Counted from the first letter of the stretch, positions 1-8,235 are shown. The stretch: 36,830 nucleotides of DNA from Nitrospira sp. (GCA_002634385.1 NSJL01000035.1:1-36830); one strand, 5' to 3'. Notes: a model not told the origin generated them from the letters alone. Translations and numbers: made by a program.

Positions 1-126
1 ACCGTGGACAAAAAGTCACGGGAGTACCTGCCCCGGATGTACGGGGAGGCCAACTACACGGTCATCGACAACATCGATGCCCTGCCCATCACCCTCCCCC
101 TCATCTATAAAAAGCTTACGACCTGA
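1..126 (+). CDS. C-terminal end of a NorD-like VWA-domain protein (partial)
   Basis: The window opens inside a reading frame that runs from base 1 to a TGA at 124-126, giving the last 41 residues of a protein. The tail contains YLPRMYGEANYTVID and ends LPLIYKKLTT. This resembles the extreme C-terminus of NorD/CbbO-type von Willebrand A proteins, MoxR-partnered chaperones that help activate metalloenzymes. The VWA metal-binding motif would be upstream and is not visible, so the call rests on tail similarity by eye. The next gene starts 24 bases later behind a strong ribosome binding site, so it may be the first gene of the same transcription unit. Confidence 0.55.
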   Translation, partial: TVDKKSREYLPRMYGEANYTVIDNIDALPITLPLIYKKLTT

Positions 127-150
127 TCATCGAGAGAAGGAGGTACGAGT

Positions 151-375
151 ATGGAAGTATGCTACAAATGTGGAAAGCCGGCCGACTTCATCTGTCCGGA
201 CTGCGGGAATAAGATCTGCAGAGCCCATATGGAAAAGCGGTATGCCGGGCCTGACCGCGGCTTCAAGTCCCGCTTCATGTGTCCGTCCTGCTGGAAGAAA
301 AAGCAGGTGAAGCTGAACCAGGATATGATCAACGCGCGTGAGTACAAACCGAAAACCTACATTTACGGAAAGTGA
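151..375 (+). CDS. Small zinc-ribbon / B-box-like protein
   Basis: A 74-residue protein preceded by a clear AGAAGGAGG ribosome binding site. Three CxxC pairs (CYKC near residue 4, CPDC near 15, CPSC near 44) plus a Cys and a His in between (CRAH) look like a cross-brace zinc-binding fold of the B-box/zinc-ribbon kind. No enzyme motif is present. Its stop codon overlaps the start of the DUF2284 gene (TGATG), so the two are translationally coupled. A metal-handling or protein-protein adaptor role is possible but is inference only. It is clearly expressed-gene-like (good RBS, coding bias), but I do not recognise a named family. Confidence 0.75.
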   Translation: MEVCYKCGKPADFICPDCGNKICRAHMEKRYAGPDRGFKSRFMCPSCWKKKQVKLNQDMINAREYKPKTYIYGK

Positions 376-1040
376 TGGAAAAGAAGAAGAGCATCGCCGC
401 ACAACTGAAGCAGCTGGAGAAGTTCGCCCTGGAGAAGGGAGCACACCGGGCGAAAGTATTCAATGCACGGGACGTGGTAGTGGATGAGCGGGTGCGGATG
501 AAGTGCCAGATACCGCTCTGTCCCCACTACGGGAGGGCGCTCACCTGTCCGCCCAACGTGCCCACGGTGGAGGAGTTCAGGAAAGCGCTTGCGCACTATT
601 CGAAGGCGCTGCTCATACAAACCGCAAGCCCCATCGCCGGCTCCATGGAGAGCTGCAGCAGGGAAGAGGCAAAGGAGCTCTATGCAAAGCCGGCGAAGGC
701 AGCAAAGAAGAAGGGAGGTGAGAAGCAGGAGGTAATGGAGGATTTCGGGAACATGAAGGCTGCAGCCGTCAAGCTCCACAGGCTGACAAACGAGACGGAG
801 CTCCGGGCGATGTCCCTGGGCTTTCACTACGCGTTGGGGCTGATCGGGGGCGAATGCATGCTCTGCCCCGAGTGCGTGGGAGCCGGTTCCTCCCAGGGGT
901 GCCGCAGGCCCTACGAGGCCAGGCCCTCCATGGAAGGGGTGGGAATCGATGTGGTGCAGACGAGCATCAGGGCCGGACTGCCCTTCGACATACCTCCGAA
1001 GAAAGAAATCGTCTGGACGAGTCTCTTGCTGGTTGACTGA
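375..1040 (+). CDS. DUF2284 cysteine-rich predicted metal-binding protein
   Basis: A 221-residue protein with the DUF2284 layout: an N-terminal cysteine group (KCQIPLCPHYG, then LTCPPN near residues 40-60) and a C-terminal cluster CMLCPEC...GCRRP, followed by the family signature RPSMEGVGIDV. The family is usually described as a predicted metal-binding protein without an assigned reaction. I chose ATG 375, which overlaps the preceding stop codon; a GTG three bases upstream is also possible. It precedes a corrinoid methyltransferase and corrinoid protein by about 80 bases. The same domain is fused to a benzimidazole-pathway methyltransferase elsewhere in this window, which suggests a role in redox, metal or methyl-transfer chemistry. 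That role is inference. Confidence 0.85.
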   Translation: MEKKKSIAAQLKQLEKFALEKGAHRAKVFNARDVVVDERVRMKCQIPLCPHYGRALTCPPNVPTVEEFRKALAHYSKALLIQTASPIAGSMESCSREEAKELYAKPAKAAKKKGGEKQEVMEDFGNMKAAAVKLHRLTNETELRAMSLGFHYALGLIGGECMLCPECVGAGSSQGCRRPYEARPSMEGVGIDVVQTSIRAGLPFDIPPKKEIVWTSLLLVD

Positions 1041-1120
1041 AGGGAACGGGTTGAGGTTTCCCGAGAGGGGACCGATACGCCCGGGTGAACAAGGAAAAAA
1101 CAAACCAGGGAGGTTTTACA

Positions 1121-2188
1121 ATGGCAATGAAAGATGAGATGAATGGTCTTCAGCGGGTCGCGACCGCCTTGCAGCACAAGGAGGCGGACAGGGTGCCGGT
1201 AGCACCCCTTGTATGCGGTGCATCACATAGAGTGGCCGGTCTTACCTATGCGGAATGGGCTCAGGGCGGCAATGTGGAAGCCATGGTCCGCGGGCATGTG
1301 GATGCAACGAAGCTCCTGGGGCATGACGGCGTGGTCATGCTGATTGACCTCTCCGTCGAGGCGGGAGACTTCGGGTGCGAAGTGCTCTACCCCGAGATGA
1401 ACACCCCGCATCCCAACTACGAGAAGCCCTTTATTTCGGGCCCCGAGGATTACAAGAAGATCGAGAGGATCAACCCCCGGAAGGGCGGCAGGATGAAGAC
1501 GGTCATCGATCTGACCGCCGGACTGAGCAAGGAGATCGGGGGCACTCATGCCCTGGTGGGATTCGTCTACGGGTCCATCGGCACCCTGAGCATGATGAGG
1601 GGACCGGAGAACTTCTTCATGGACCTGATGGAGTACCCCGATGAGGTGCTGGGAGCCATCGAGGTGCTGGATGAAGTCCTGATCGACTATGCCAAGGCAC
1701 AGGCGGAGGCAGGAGCCCACGCGGTCTGCGTCGACCATCTCTACTGCTCCCAGAGCATCCTGAGCAAGGACCTGTGGGAGAAGTTCGAAGGGGAGTCCCT
1801 CAAGAAGATCTGCGATGCGATCAGGGGAACGGGAGCCATTGTCGCCCTCCACAATTGCGGCAACGGCATCTACTTCGACCTGAGCGAGAAGTGGGCGAAC
1901 CCGACCACCATTTCCCATGCCTATGTTGCCGACGACGTATCCAGCTGGGAGGAGCAGAAGCAGAAGTGGGGAGGCAAGATCGCCTCGATTGGGTGGGTTC
2001 CGCCCGGACCGGTTGCCATGATGGGGACCCCCGAGGAGATAGAGGAAGAGGTGAAGTCCGAAATAGAGATCTTTGGCAAGGGAGGCGGGTTCATCCTCTC
2101 CACGGGCTGCGAGTATCCGCCCAACGCACCCCTGTATAATGCAAGGCACATCGTGGAGTGCTCCAAGAAGTACGGAGTCTACAGCTAA
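1121..2188 (+). CDS. MtaA/UroD-like corrinoid-linked methyltransferase
   Basis: A 355-residue protein of the uroporphyrinogen decarboxylase fold, in the branch that includes MtaA/MtbA methylcobamide methyltransferases. The zinc-ligand pattern of that branch is visible as H244-x-C246 (in LHNCGNG) and C330 (in STGCEYPP); true UroD enzymes lack it. The start is ATG 1121, nine bases after a GGGAGG ribosome binding site; an upstream in-frame GTG at 1085 has no such site. The adjacent corrinoid protein is the obvious partner: methyl would pass between Co(I)/methyl-Co of that protein and a thiol, folate or other acceptor. No MtaB/MttB-type first methyltransferase lies in this cluster, so substrate and direction of transfer are unknown. 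Confidence 0.85.
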   Translation: MAMKDEMNGLQRVATALQHKEADRVPVAPLVCGASHRVAGLTYAEWAQGGNVEAMVRGHVDATKLLGHDGVVMLIDLSVEAGDFGCEVLYPEMNTPHPNYEKPFISGPEDYKKIERINPRKGGRMKTVIDLTAGLSKEIGGTHALVGFVYGSIGTLSMMRGPENFFMDLMEYPDEVLGAIEVLDEVLIDYAKAQAEAGAHAVCVDHLYCSQSILSKDLWEKFEGESLKKICDAIRGTGAIVALHNCGNGIYFDLSEKWANPTTISHAYVADDVSSWEEQKQKWGGKIASIGWVPPGPVAMMGTPEEIEEEVKSEIEIFGKGGGFILSTGCEYPPNAPLYNARHIVECSKKYGVYS

Positions 2189-2223
2189 ACCAACTCAAAA
2201 CGAACAAGGAGGAAAGAAACACC

Positions 2224-2895
2224 ATGTCAGCAGAAAAAGAGCAGGAAATAATCAAGAGATTGCAGGATGCCGTCATCAACTACAAGGCAGCCGACGCGAA
2301 GAAGGCGGCCGAAGAGGCAGTGGCGCTGGGACTGGATGCCTACAAGGTAACCATGGAAGGCCTGGCCGGCGGAATGGAAGTCGTCAGCCAGAAGTTCGAT
2401 AACCACGAGTACTTCGTGCCGGAGACGCTTCTGTGCGCGAAGGCGCTGTATGCTGCGCTGGACATCCTGAAGCCCCACATCAAGGTACAGCAGGGTGGTC
2501 CGCGGGGGCAGGTGGTCCTGGGCGTCATGCAGGGAGACGTGCATGACCTGGGCAAGAACATCATCAAGGCGATCTTCGAGGCATCGGGCTGGACCGTGCA
2601 CGACCTCGGCCGTGACGTTCCCCTCAAGAAGTTTGTTGAGGAGCAGCTCAAGACGGATTCCGACATCGTGATGCTCTCGGCCATGATGACCACCTCCATG
2701 GTGGGTATCAAGAAGCTGATCCCCATGATCAAGGAGAAGAACCCCAAGGTGAAGATCATGATCGGCGGCGCCCCCATCACCGAAAAGACGGTGGAGGAGT
2801 ACGGTGCCGACGTGACGGCCGACAACGCGCCCAACGCCCTGCGCGAGGCGATGAAGATGCTCGAAACCCTCAGAAAAGGAGAAGCAGCAGCGTAA
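2224..2895 (+). CDS. Corrinoid (B12-binding) methyl-carrier protein
   Basis: A 223-residue protein of the MtaC/MtbC/MttC family. The N-terminal half is the helical cap domain; the C-terminal half is a Rossmann-like B12 domain. The corrinoid signature DVHDLG is at residues 105-110, with H107 the expected lower axial cobalt ligand. It is followed by an SAMM segment (variant of the usual SxL) and the GG of MIGGAP near 181-182. The gene has an AGGAGG site and starts 35 bases after the methyltransferase, in the same operon. It should cycle between Co(I) and methyl-Co(III), with accidental Co(II) reset by the activator encoded next. Length and motifs are normal for the family. Confidence 0.93.
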   Translation: MSAEKEQEIIKRLQDAVINYKAADAKKAAEEAVALGLDAYKVTMEGLAGGMEVVSQKFDNHEYFVPETLLCAKALYAALDILKPHIKVQQGGPRGQVVLGVMQGDVHDLGKNIIKAIFEASGWTVHDLGRDVPLKKFVEEQLKTDSDIVMLSAMMTTSMVGIKKLIPMIKEKNPKVKIMIGGAPITEKTVEEYGADVTADNAPNALREAMKMLETLRKGEAAA

Positions 2896-2912
2896 CGGTT
2901 AAGCAGCATGCT

Positions 2913-2937
2913 CCGGGGGAGGCACCGCCTCCCCCGG
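2913..2937 (+). terminator. Strong GC hairpin after the corrinoid protein gene
   Basis: A perfect 11-bp stem (CCGGGGGAGGC / GCCTCCCCCGG) closes a three-base ACC loop, 18 bases after the stop codon. No U-tract follows, so it is more likely an mRNA-stabilising or attenuating hairpin than a classical intrinsic terminator. It may set the corrinoid protein at a higher level than the downstream activator. Confidence 0.6.
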
Positions 2938-3184
2938 TCACCACGGGAGAGGAACAACAGAACGGGAAAAACTAAATTCTAAGAGCACATTTCTTCACGA
3001 GAAAACGGTCGGTCGCTGAACGAACATCCGGACCGGAGGGGACGAGTGCGGGATACGGAGCTTAGGATTTAGTTTTTTTTGCGGCCTTTCCCGGCAAAAC
3101 GGAAAATAAGGAAGCACTGGAAATAAAGGCGTATCGTCTTACAAGACTAAGAATAAAGGAAAGAAAATGAAGGAGGCAACACAA

Positions 3185-5125
3185 ATGGAGCACACGATTA
3201 TTTTTCAGCCCTCCGGCAGGCGCGGACAGGTCCCGGAAGGGACCACCATCCTCGAGGCCTCGCGGAGGCTGGGCGTGGAGATTGAGGCGCCCTGCGGCGA
3301 GCAGATGGTGTGCGGCAAATGCCGCGTGAAGGTGATGGAGGGGAATTTCCCGAAGGAGGGGATCACCTCTTCGATGAGCCATCTGAGCCCCCAGGACGAG
3401 AAGGAGCTTAAAGTCCTCGAGCGGAAAGAGTCCGAGGAGAATGTCCGGCTCGCCTGCGTGACGAAGGTGTACGGCGACATCCTCATCTTCGTCCCCGAAG
3501 GGAGCCGGACCGGCAAGCAGATCGTCAGCAAGGCGGCGCGGAAGATCAAGGTGAAGCTGAAACCCGCCGTCAGGAAGTACTATGTCGAGCTCCCCGAGCC
3601 CAACCTGGACGACCCCCTGGGAGACTTCGAGAGACTGGAGGAGGCGCTTGCAAAGGACCATGGTCTCAAGAAGCTCACTATCGATTACCGCGCCCTCCAG
3701 AAGCTGCCCGATGTGGCGCGGCAGAGCGACTGGAAGATGACGGCCACCGTCTGGATGGACAGGGAGGTCATCAGGGTGGAGCCCGGGAAAGTGGAGACGA
3801 ACATCGGGCTGGCGGTCGACATCGGCAGCACCACCTGCGCCAGCTACCTTACCGACCTCAACACCGGCGAGGTTCTTGCGACGGAATCCATGATGAACCC
3901 GCAGGTGCGCTACGGGGATGACGTCATGTCCCGTATCACCTACTGCATGCTGAACGAGAACACCGGCCTCAAGGAACTGCAGGGAACCATTATCGAGGGC
4001 CTGAACACCATGGTGGCGAATGCCGCGAAGAAAGCGGGCTTCACCACCGAGGACATCAGCGAGATGACCGTAGTGGGCAACACGGCCCAGCACCACCTCC
4101 TCCTCGGCATCAATCCGGAATTCATGGGCGTGGCGCCCTTCACCCCGGCCCTCCACGCATCGACGGACATCAAGGCGGAGCGCTTCGGGATCAATATCCT
4201 TCCGGGGGGCAACGTCCACGTCCTGCCCATCGAGGCGGGCTTCGTGGGCGCCGACAACGTGGGGTGCCTGCTGGCGGACGAGCCGCAGAAGAGGAAGGAG
4301 ATCACCCTCCTCATCGACATCGGCACGAACGGCGAGCTGATCCTCGGGAACAAGGACAAGCTCCTCTCCTGCTCCTGCGCCACCGGTCCCGCGCTGGAAG
4401 GCGCGCAGATCGAGTTTGGGATGCGTGCGGCGCCGGGCGCCATCGAGAGGATCAAGATCGACGAAAAGACCCTCGAGCCCACCTACCGGGTCATCGGCAA
4501 CGAGAACTGGAGCGACGGGAAGACCAATATGAAGGCAAAGGGCATCTGCGGGTCCGCCATCATCGACGGCATCGCGGAGATGTTCAGGGCCGGCATTCTC
4601 AAGAAGAACGGGAACGTCGACATGGAAGTCAAGTCGGACAGGATCCGGATGGGCGAGAAGGGCGTAGCGGAGTACGTCCTCGCCTGGAAGCACGAGACCT
4701 CCATCGACCATGACATCGTCATCAACCAGAAGGACGTGCGCGCCATCCAGCTCGCAAAGGGCGCCCTCTACTCGGGCTGCGTCATCATGATGCGCAAGCT
4801 CGGGGTGAAGTCCTTCGACCGGCTCGCCATTGCGGGGGCCTTCGGCAGCCATATTGACAAGGTGGCGGCGATGCTCATCGGCATGTACCCCGATTGTCCC
4901 CTGGACAAGGTGGAATACGTCGGGAACGCCGCAGGCGACGGCGCCCGTATCGCTCTCCTGAACATCGACAAGAGAAAGGAAGCGAACGAAGTGGCGCGGC
5001 GGGTCGAGTACGTGGAACTGGCGCTTGAAGAGGACTTCAACGACCGTTTCGGCGAGGCCATGCAGTTCCCGCACATGGTTGACGAATTCCCGCACCTGAA
5101 GGACATCCTGCCGCCCGTGAAGTAG
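3185..5125 (+). CDS. ASKHA-domain corrinoid activation protein (RACE type)
   Basis: A 646-residue protein of the RamA-like/RACE family (reductive activator of corrinoid-dependent enzymes; DUF4445). The N-terminal 2Fe-2S ferredoxin-like domain has cysteines C37, C43, C46 and C91. A linker follows, then an ASKHA ATPase region with the phosphate motif DIGSTT near 212-217, GNTAQHH, a second DIGTNGE motif, and a CSCATGPALEGAQI segment. The family uses ATP and an electron donor to reduce Co(II) corrinoid back to Co(I). ATG 3185 has AAGGAGG at proper spacing; the ATG at 3167 overlaps that site. It lies 290 bases after the corrinoid protein and upstream of CooS, so CO-derived electrons could plausibly drive activation (inference). 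Confidence 0.93.
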   Translation: MEHTIIFQPSGRRGQVPEGTTILEASRRLGVEIEAPCGEQMVCGKCRVKVMEGNFPKEGITSSMSHLSPQDEKELKVLERKESEENVRLACVTKVYGDILIFVPEGSRTGKQIVSKAARKIKVKLKPAVRKYYVELPEPNLDDPLGDFERLEEALAKDHGLKKLTIDYRALQKLPDVARQSDWKMTATVWMDREVIRVEPGKVETNIGLAVDIGSTTCASYLTDLNTGEVLATESMMNPQVRYGDDVMSRITYCMLNENTGLKELQGTIIEGLNTMVANAAKKAGFTTEDISEMTVVGNTAQHHLLLGINPEFMGVAPFTPALHASTDIKAERFGINILPGGNVHVLPIEAGFVGADNVGCLLADEPQKRKEITLLIDIGTNGELILGNKDKLLSCSCATGPALEGAQIEFGMRAAPGAIERIKIDEKTLEPTYRVIGNENWSDGKTNMKAKGICGSAIIDGIAEMFRAGILKKNGNVDMEVKSDRIRMGEKGVAEYVLAWKHETSIDHDIVINQKDVRAIQLAKGALYSGCVIMMRKLGVKSFDRLAIAGAFGSHIDKVAAMLIGMYPDCPLDKVEYVGNAAGDGARIALLNIDKRKEANEVARRVEYVELALEEDFNDRFGEAMQFPHMVDEFPHLKDILPPVK

Positions 5126-5163
5126 AAGCAGGATTCCGGGGAAAAGGAAGCAGTGATCCGGGG

Positions 5164-5204
5164 AGAGGCACGGCCCGCCCAAAAGGGGGGGCCTGCCTCT
5201 TTTT
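5164..5204 (+). terminator. Intrinsic terminator-like hairpin between activator and cooS
   Basis: AGAGGCACGGCCC pairs, with one bulge, with GGGCCTGCCTCT, and is followed directly by a short T-run (CTTTTTC). It lies about 40 bases after the activator gene and 115 bases before cooS, so cooS may need read-through or its own promoter. Confidence 0.65.
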
Positions 5205-5318
5205 CACATTCAGAAAAGAGAACCGGGGAGCCGGGTGCCCGAAGGAAAGGCGCACCGGCATCCCACGGGAAAACAGTGTAACGGCCAAAGCAACGGAGAA
5301 GGAAAGAGGAGGAACACA

Positions 5319-7220
5319 ATGAAAGGATTCAAACAAAAGCATCAGGACGCGGCAAGCCATGAAGTGCACCGGGACACCGTCTCCCGGGGCATGAGCACCG
5401 TTTTCGAGCGTTTCGAGGCCCAGCAGCCCCAGTGCGGATTCTGCAAGAAGGGGCTGAGCTGTCAGCTCTGCTCCGACGGACCCTGCCGCATCAGCGCAAA
5501 GGCGCCGCTGGGCGTATGCGGCGCCTCGGGGGATGTCATCGTGGCCCGCAACCTGCTGCAGCTCGCCATCATGGGCACTGCGGCGAACACCTACCAGTGC
5601 AGGAACCTTGCCAACACCCTCAAGGCAATTGGGGAGGGAAAATCATCCCTGAGTCTGAAGGACCCCGTCAAGCTCCAGCGGATGTGCCAGGGACTGGGCA
5701 TCGATCACACAAAGCCGGTGAACGAGCTGGCGGTCGCTTTCGGTGATTTCGTACTGGGCGAGATCAACAAGCCGACCCACCAGCCCCTTACCCTGATGGA
5801 CTACTTCTCCCTCGACAGCCGCAAGGAAGCGTGGAAGAGAGAGGGTATTTACACAGGAGGTCCCGCCAATGAGATCATCACCGCGCTCTCGAAGTGCATG
5901 ACCAACGTGAGCAACGATCCCGTCGACCTCCTGAAGACCGCCCTCCGGCTGGGACTCAGCAACGAGTACGTGGCCCTCTGGGGAATCACCGTCATGCAGG
6001 ACATCATCATGGGCACCGCTGACCTCGTTCCCGGCGAATCCAACATCGGCTGCCTCGACCCCAAAACGGTCAACATCGTTGCAAACGGGCACCAGCCGGT
6101 CTTCGCAAGTCTCCTCATCGAGAAGGCGGGGTCGGAAAAGTTCCAGGCTGCCGCGAAGAAGGCGGGCGCAAAGGGGATCAAGGTATACGGCTCCCTCTGC
6201 GAGGGGCAGCAGCTCATGAACGTCTCCAGCCGCGACGAGTACAAGAATGTCTTCGGAGGGCAGCTGGGCAACTGGATCCAGGAGGAGCTCTTCATCGCCA
6301 CCGGCGTGGTGGACGTGTTCCTGATGGACCTTAACTGTTCCCTGCCCTCCCTGAAGGAGTTTGCGGACACCTACGGCACCAAGCTCATCACCACCGATCC
6401 GGTGGTGCGCTTCGCCGGGGTGCAGAACATCGACTTCAACCCCGAAATAGCCGACGAGCAGGCGGAAAGCATCCTCGAGGCTGCCATCAAGACCTTCAAG
6501 GCACGCAAGAAGGCGAAGAGGGAGCCCGCCCTGCCCTCCGGCAACGGGAAGAACGCCTGTATCGGCGGGTACACGACGGAAACGGTGCTCAAGAAGTTCG
6601 GCTACGATATCAACAACTATATTGAAGAGGTGAAGAAAGGGAATATCAAGGGAGCCGTCGCCGTGGCGGGCTGTACGACGGTGCGCCACGGCCAGGGCGG
6701 CAAAGCGATCCATGATCTGACCCTGGAGCTTATCAAGCGCAACATCATGGTCATCGGCGCCGGCTGCTGCTCCTCCACCCACCAGAACAACGCCATGTCC
6801 ACCATGGAGATGGCGAAGCTGGCCGGACCCGGGCTGCGGTCCGTCTGCGAGGCCTATGATATGCCCCCCGTCATCTCCTACGGCTCCTGCACGGATGTGG
6901 GGAAGATACTGGATACCGTCTCGGCGCTGGCCTGGACCCTCGGGTGCGACACGAGCCAGCTTCCGGTGGCCGCCGCCGTTCCCGAGTACATGGAGCAGAA
7001 GGCGATCGCCGACATCTTCACCGCCCTGGCCTTCGGCCTGCTCACCCATGTGTCTCCGGAACCCAGGATCGGCGGCAGCCCCCTGGTGGTGGACTACCTG
7101 ACGAAAGACATGGTCAAGGTGACCGGGGGAAGACTGCTGCTCGAAGACGACCCGGTCAAGGCCGCAGACGCCATCGAAGCCCATATCATGGCCAAGCGGA
7201 AAGCGCTCCGTTTCGGGTAG
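5319..7220 (+). CDS. cooS: Anaerobic Ni-Fe carbon monoxide dehydrogenase catalytic subunit
   Basis: A 633-residue CooS-type enzyme interconverting CO and CO2. The C-cluster ligand set known from Carboxydothermus CODH-II is present: H258, C294, C340, C452, C483, C524, plus the catalytic lysine K561 (in MEQKA). The B-cluster cysteines are C48, C51, C56 and C67. The D-cluster cysteines differ: C39 and C42 form CX2C, while the usual second ligand is S47, the spacing reported for D. vulgaris-type [2Fe-2S] D-clusters. ATG 5319 follows AGGAGG; the upstream in-frame ATG has none. There is no cooF, cooC or acetyl-CoA synthase gene beside it. The methyltransferase, corrinoid and activator genes upstream suggest an electron-supply or C1 role. 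Confidence 0.95.
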   Translation: MKGFKQKHQDAASHEVHRDTVSRGMSTVFERFEAQQPQCGFCKKGLSCQLCSDGPCRISAKAPLGVCGASGDVIVARNLLQLAIMGTAANTYQCRNLANTLKAIGEGKSSLSLKDPVKLQRMCQGLGIDHTKPVNELAVAFGDFVLGEINKPTHQPLTLMDYFSLDSRKEAWKREGIYTGGPANEIITALSKCMTNVSNDPVDLLKTALRLGLSNEYVALWGITVMQDIIMGTADLVPGESNIGCLDPKTVNIVANGHQPVFASLLIEKAGSEKFQAAAKKAGAKGIKVYGSLCEGQQLMNVSSRDEYKNVFGGQLGNWIQEELFIATGVVDVFLMDLNCSLPSLKEFADTYGTKLITTDPVVRFAGVQNIDFNPEIADEQAESILEAAIKTFKARKKAKREPALPSGNGKNACIGGYTTETVLKKFGYDINNYIEEVKKGNIKGAVAVAGCTTVRHGQGGKAIHDLTLELIKRNIMVIGAGCCSSTHQNNAMSTMEMAKLAGPGLRSVCEAYDMPPVISYGSCTDVGKILDTVSALAWTLGCDTSQLPVAAAVPEYMEQKAIADIFTALAFGLLTHVSPEPRIGGSPLVVDYLTKDMVKVTGGRLLLEDDPVKAADAIEAHIMAKRKALRFG

Positions 7221-7241
7221 ACAACGGAGTTTTGCCTATCA

Positions 7242-7275
7242 GCGGAGACGGTTTCCGGAAAGGAGCCGTCTCCGC
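7242..7275 (+). other. Intercistronic hairpin between cooS and DUF1638 gene
   Basis: A perfect 10-bp stem, GCGGAGACGG (7242-7251) with CCGTCTCCGC (7266-7275), encloses a 14-base loop. No T-run follows, so it more probably modulates mRNA stability or downstream expression than ends transcription. Confidence 0.5.
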
Positions 7276-7300
7276 CACCCTATCATTGTCAGGGGGAGCC

Positions 7301-7879
7301 ATGAACAGTACGGAAAAGAAGTCCGTCCTTTTTATCAGTTGCGGGATATTCAAGGATGAGCTGGAGTATCTCCTCAGGGAGAAGAAGCTCGACGGGGAGA
7401 TCGTCTTCCTCGACGCCGCCCTGCATGTCAATTTCGACAGGCTGAAGGAAAAGCTCGTGGGGGCTTTGGAGGAGTATCGCGGGAGCACGGACAATCTCAA
7501 AGTGGTATACGGTTATTGCCATCCCGAGATGCAGGAGATTATGGAAAACTACGAGGCGAAGAAGATCCGGGCAGGCAACTGTCTCGAGGCAATGCTGGGG
7601 GCAGAGGAACTGAAGCGCCTCTCGTCGGAGGCCAAGACCTTCTTTCTCTCCGCGGGGTGGATCAACAACTGGGAGAAGCTGTTTGCCCAGGGGAAAAAGG
7701 ATTTCGACTTTGATTTCGAGAGCATGTTCGATACCTACCAGCGGATCGTCGTGCTCGATACCGGGATCATACCCCTGGACGAAGAGAAGATGAGGCGGTT
7801 CAGTGAATTCACCCGCCTTCCTATCGAAAGGAAAGCCATCACCCTGGACTACTTCCTGAAGCTCGTACAGAGCATCTGA
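7301..7879 (+). CDS. DUF1638 protein
   Basis: A 192-residue protein matching the DUF1638 pattern: an N-terminal FISCGIFKDE strand-turn, YGYCHPEM near the middle, and GNCLEAMLGAEE, where a Cys-x-Glu pair is the family hallmark. The reaction is unknown. The family often sits near corrinoid-dependent methyltransferase genes, which agrees with its place at the end of this cluster, 80 bases after cooS. The start is ATG 7301, the first that begins the conserved region; a longer frame upstream only overlaps cooS out of frame. Conserved cysteines suggest a metal or redox site, but this is inference. Confidence 0.8.
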   Translation: MNSTEKKSVLFISCGIFKDELEYLLREKKLDGEIVFLDAALHVNFDRLKEKLVGALEEYRGSTDNLKVVYGYCHPEMQEIMENYEAKKIRAGNCLEAMLGAEELKRLSSEAKTFFLSAGWINNWEKLFAQGKKDFDFDFESMFDTYQRIVVLDTGIIPLDEEKMRRFSEFTRLPIERKAITLDYFLKLVQSI

Positions 7880-7912
7880 AGACGGTCCGATAATATCCGG
7901 TCAAACGACAAC

Positions 7913-7939
7913 TGCCTGAATCCGAGCAGGCATCCTTTT
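7913..7939 (+). terminator. Weak terminator-like hairpin after the DUF1638 gene
   Basis: TGCCTG (7913-7918) pairs with CAGGCA (7927-7932), followed by TCCTTTT. It lies 33 bases past the stop codon, at the end of the C1 cluster. Confidence 0.4.
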
Positions 7940-7986
7940 GGTGTGGGGCAGGGAGCACCCTCTTTCTTTGCGAGCGAAGGGAGGCC

Positions 7987-8136
7987 ATAACTCCCCCTCA
8001 CCCCCTCTTAGCTTAAGAGGGGGAAAGACAGGGTGCCCTCTTCACGGAAGAGGGGAGTGCAGACTGCCCTTCCTCCTGAATAGAGGGAAGCATTCGTCCC
8101 CTCCCCTTAAGCTAAGGGGAGGCGTGGAGGGGTTAT
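7987..8136. repeat. Long imperfect inverted repeat with nested palindromes
   Basis: The left arm (7987-8024) and right arm (about 8098-8136) are imperfect reverse complements of each other. Each arm has its own hairpin: CCCCCTCTTA-GCT-TAAGAGGGGG at 8001-8023, and CTCCCCTTA-AGC-TAAGGGGAG at 8101-8121. This looks like a dispersed MITE/REP-like element. It occupies most of the gene-free stretch 7880-8305. I see no credible gene there; the one long frame is low-complexity and made of repeat sequence. Confidence 0.7.
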
Positions 8137-8235
8137 TTTCTCTTCCGTTTCTCTCTTTCCCTTTCCCTGCCTCATTCTCTACCTGTCTTTGTATAGGATA
8201 CCCCCTGCCCCCCTGTGACCCTCCGTTTCGGAATC

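Noticed and set aside
1121..2188. Uroporphyrinogen decarboxylase (HemE)
   Set aside because: H-x-C and a late Cys zinc ligands, plus the adjacent corrinoid protein, place it with MtaA-like methyltransferases rather than haem synthesis.
2940..3166. Promoter upstream of the activator gene
   Set aside because: The AT-rich stretch with T8 near 3072 was inspected, but no convincing -35/-10 pair or terminator stem was found.
3062..5182. A 706-codon open frame on the minus strand opposite the activator gene
   Set aside because: It mirrors the codon bias of the GC-rich sense gene, has no ribosome binding site and no recognisable domain. Similar long antisense frames at 9829-11589, 24057-25505 and 27955-29622 are shadows for the same reason.
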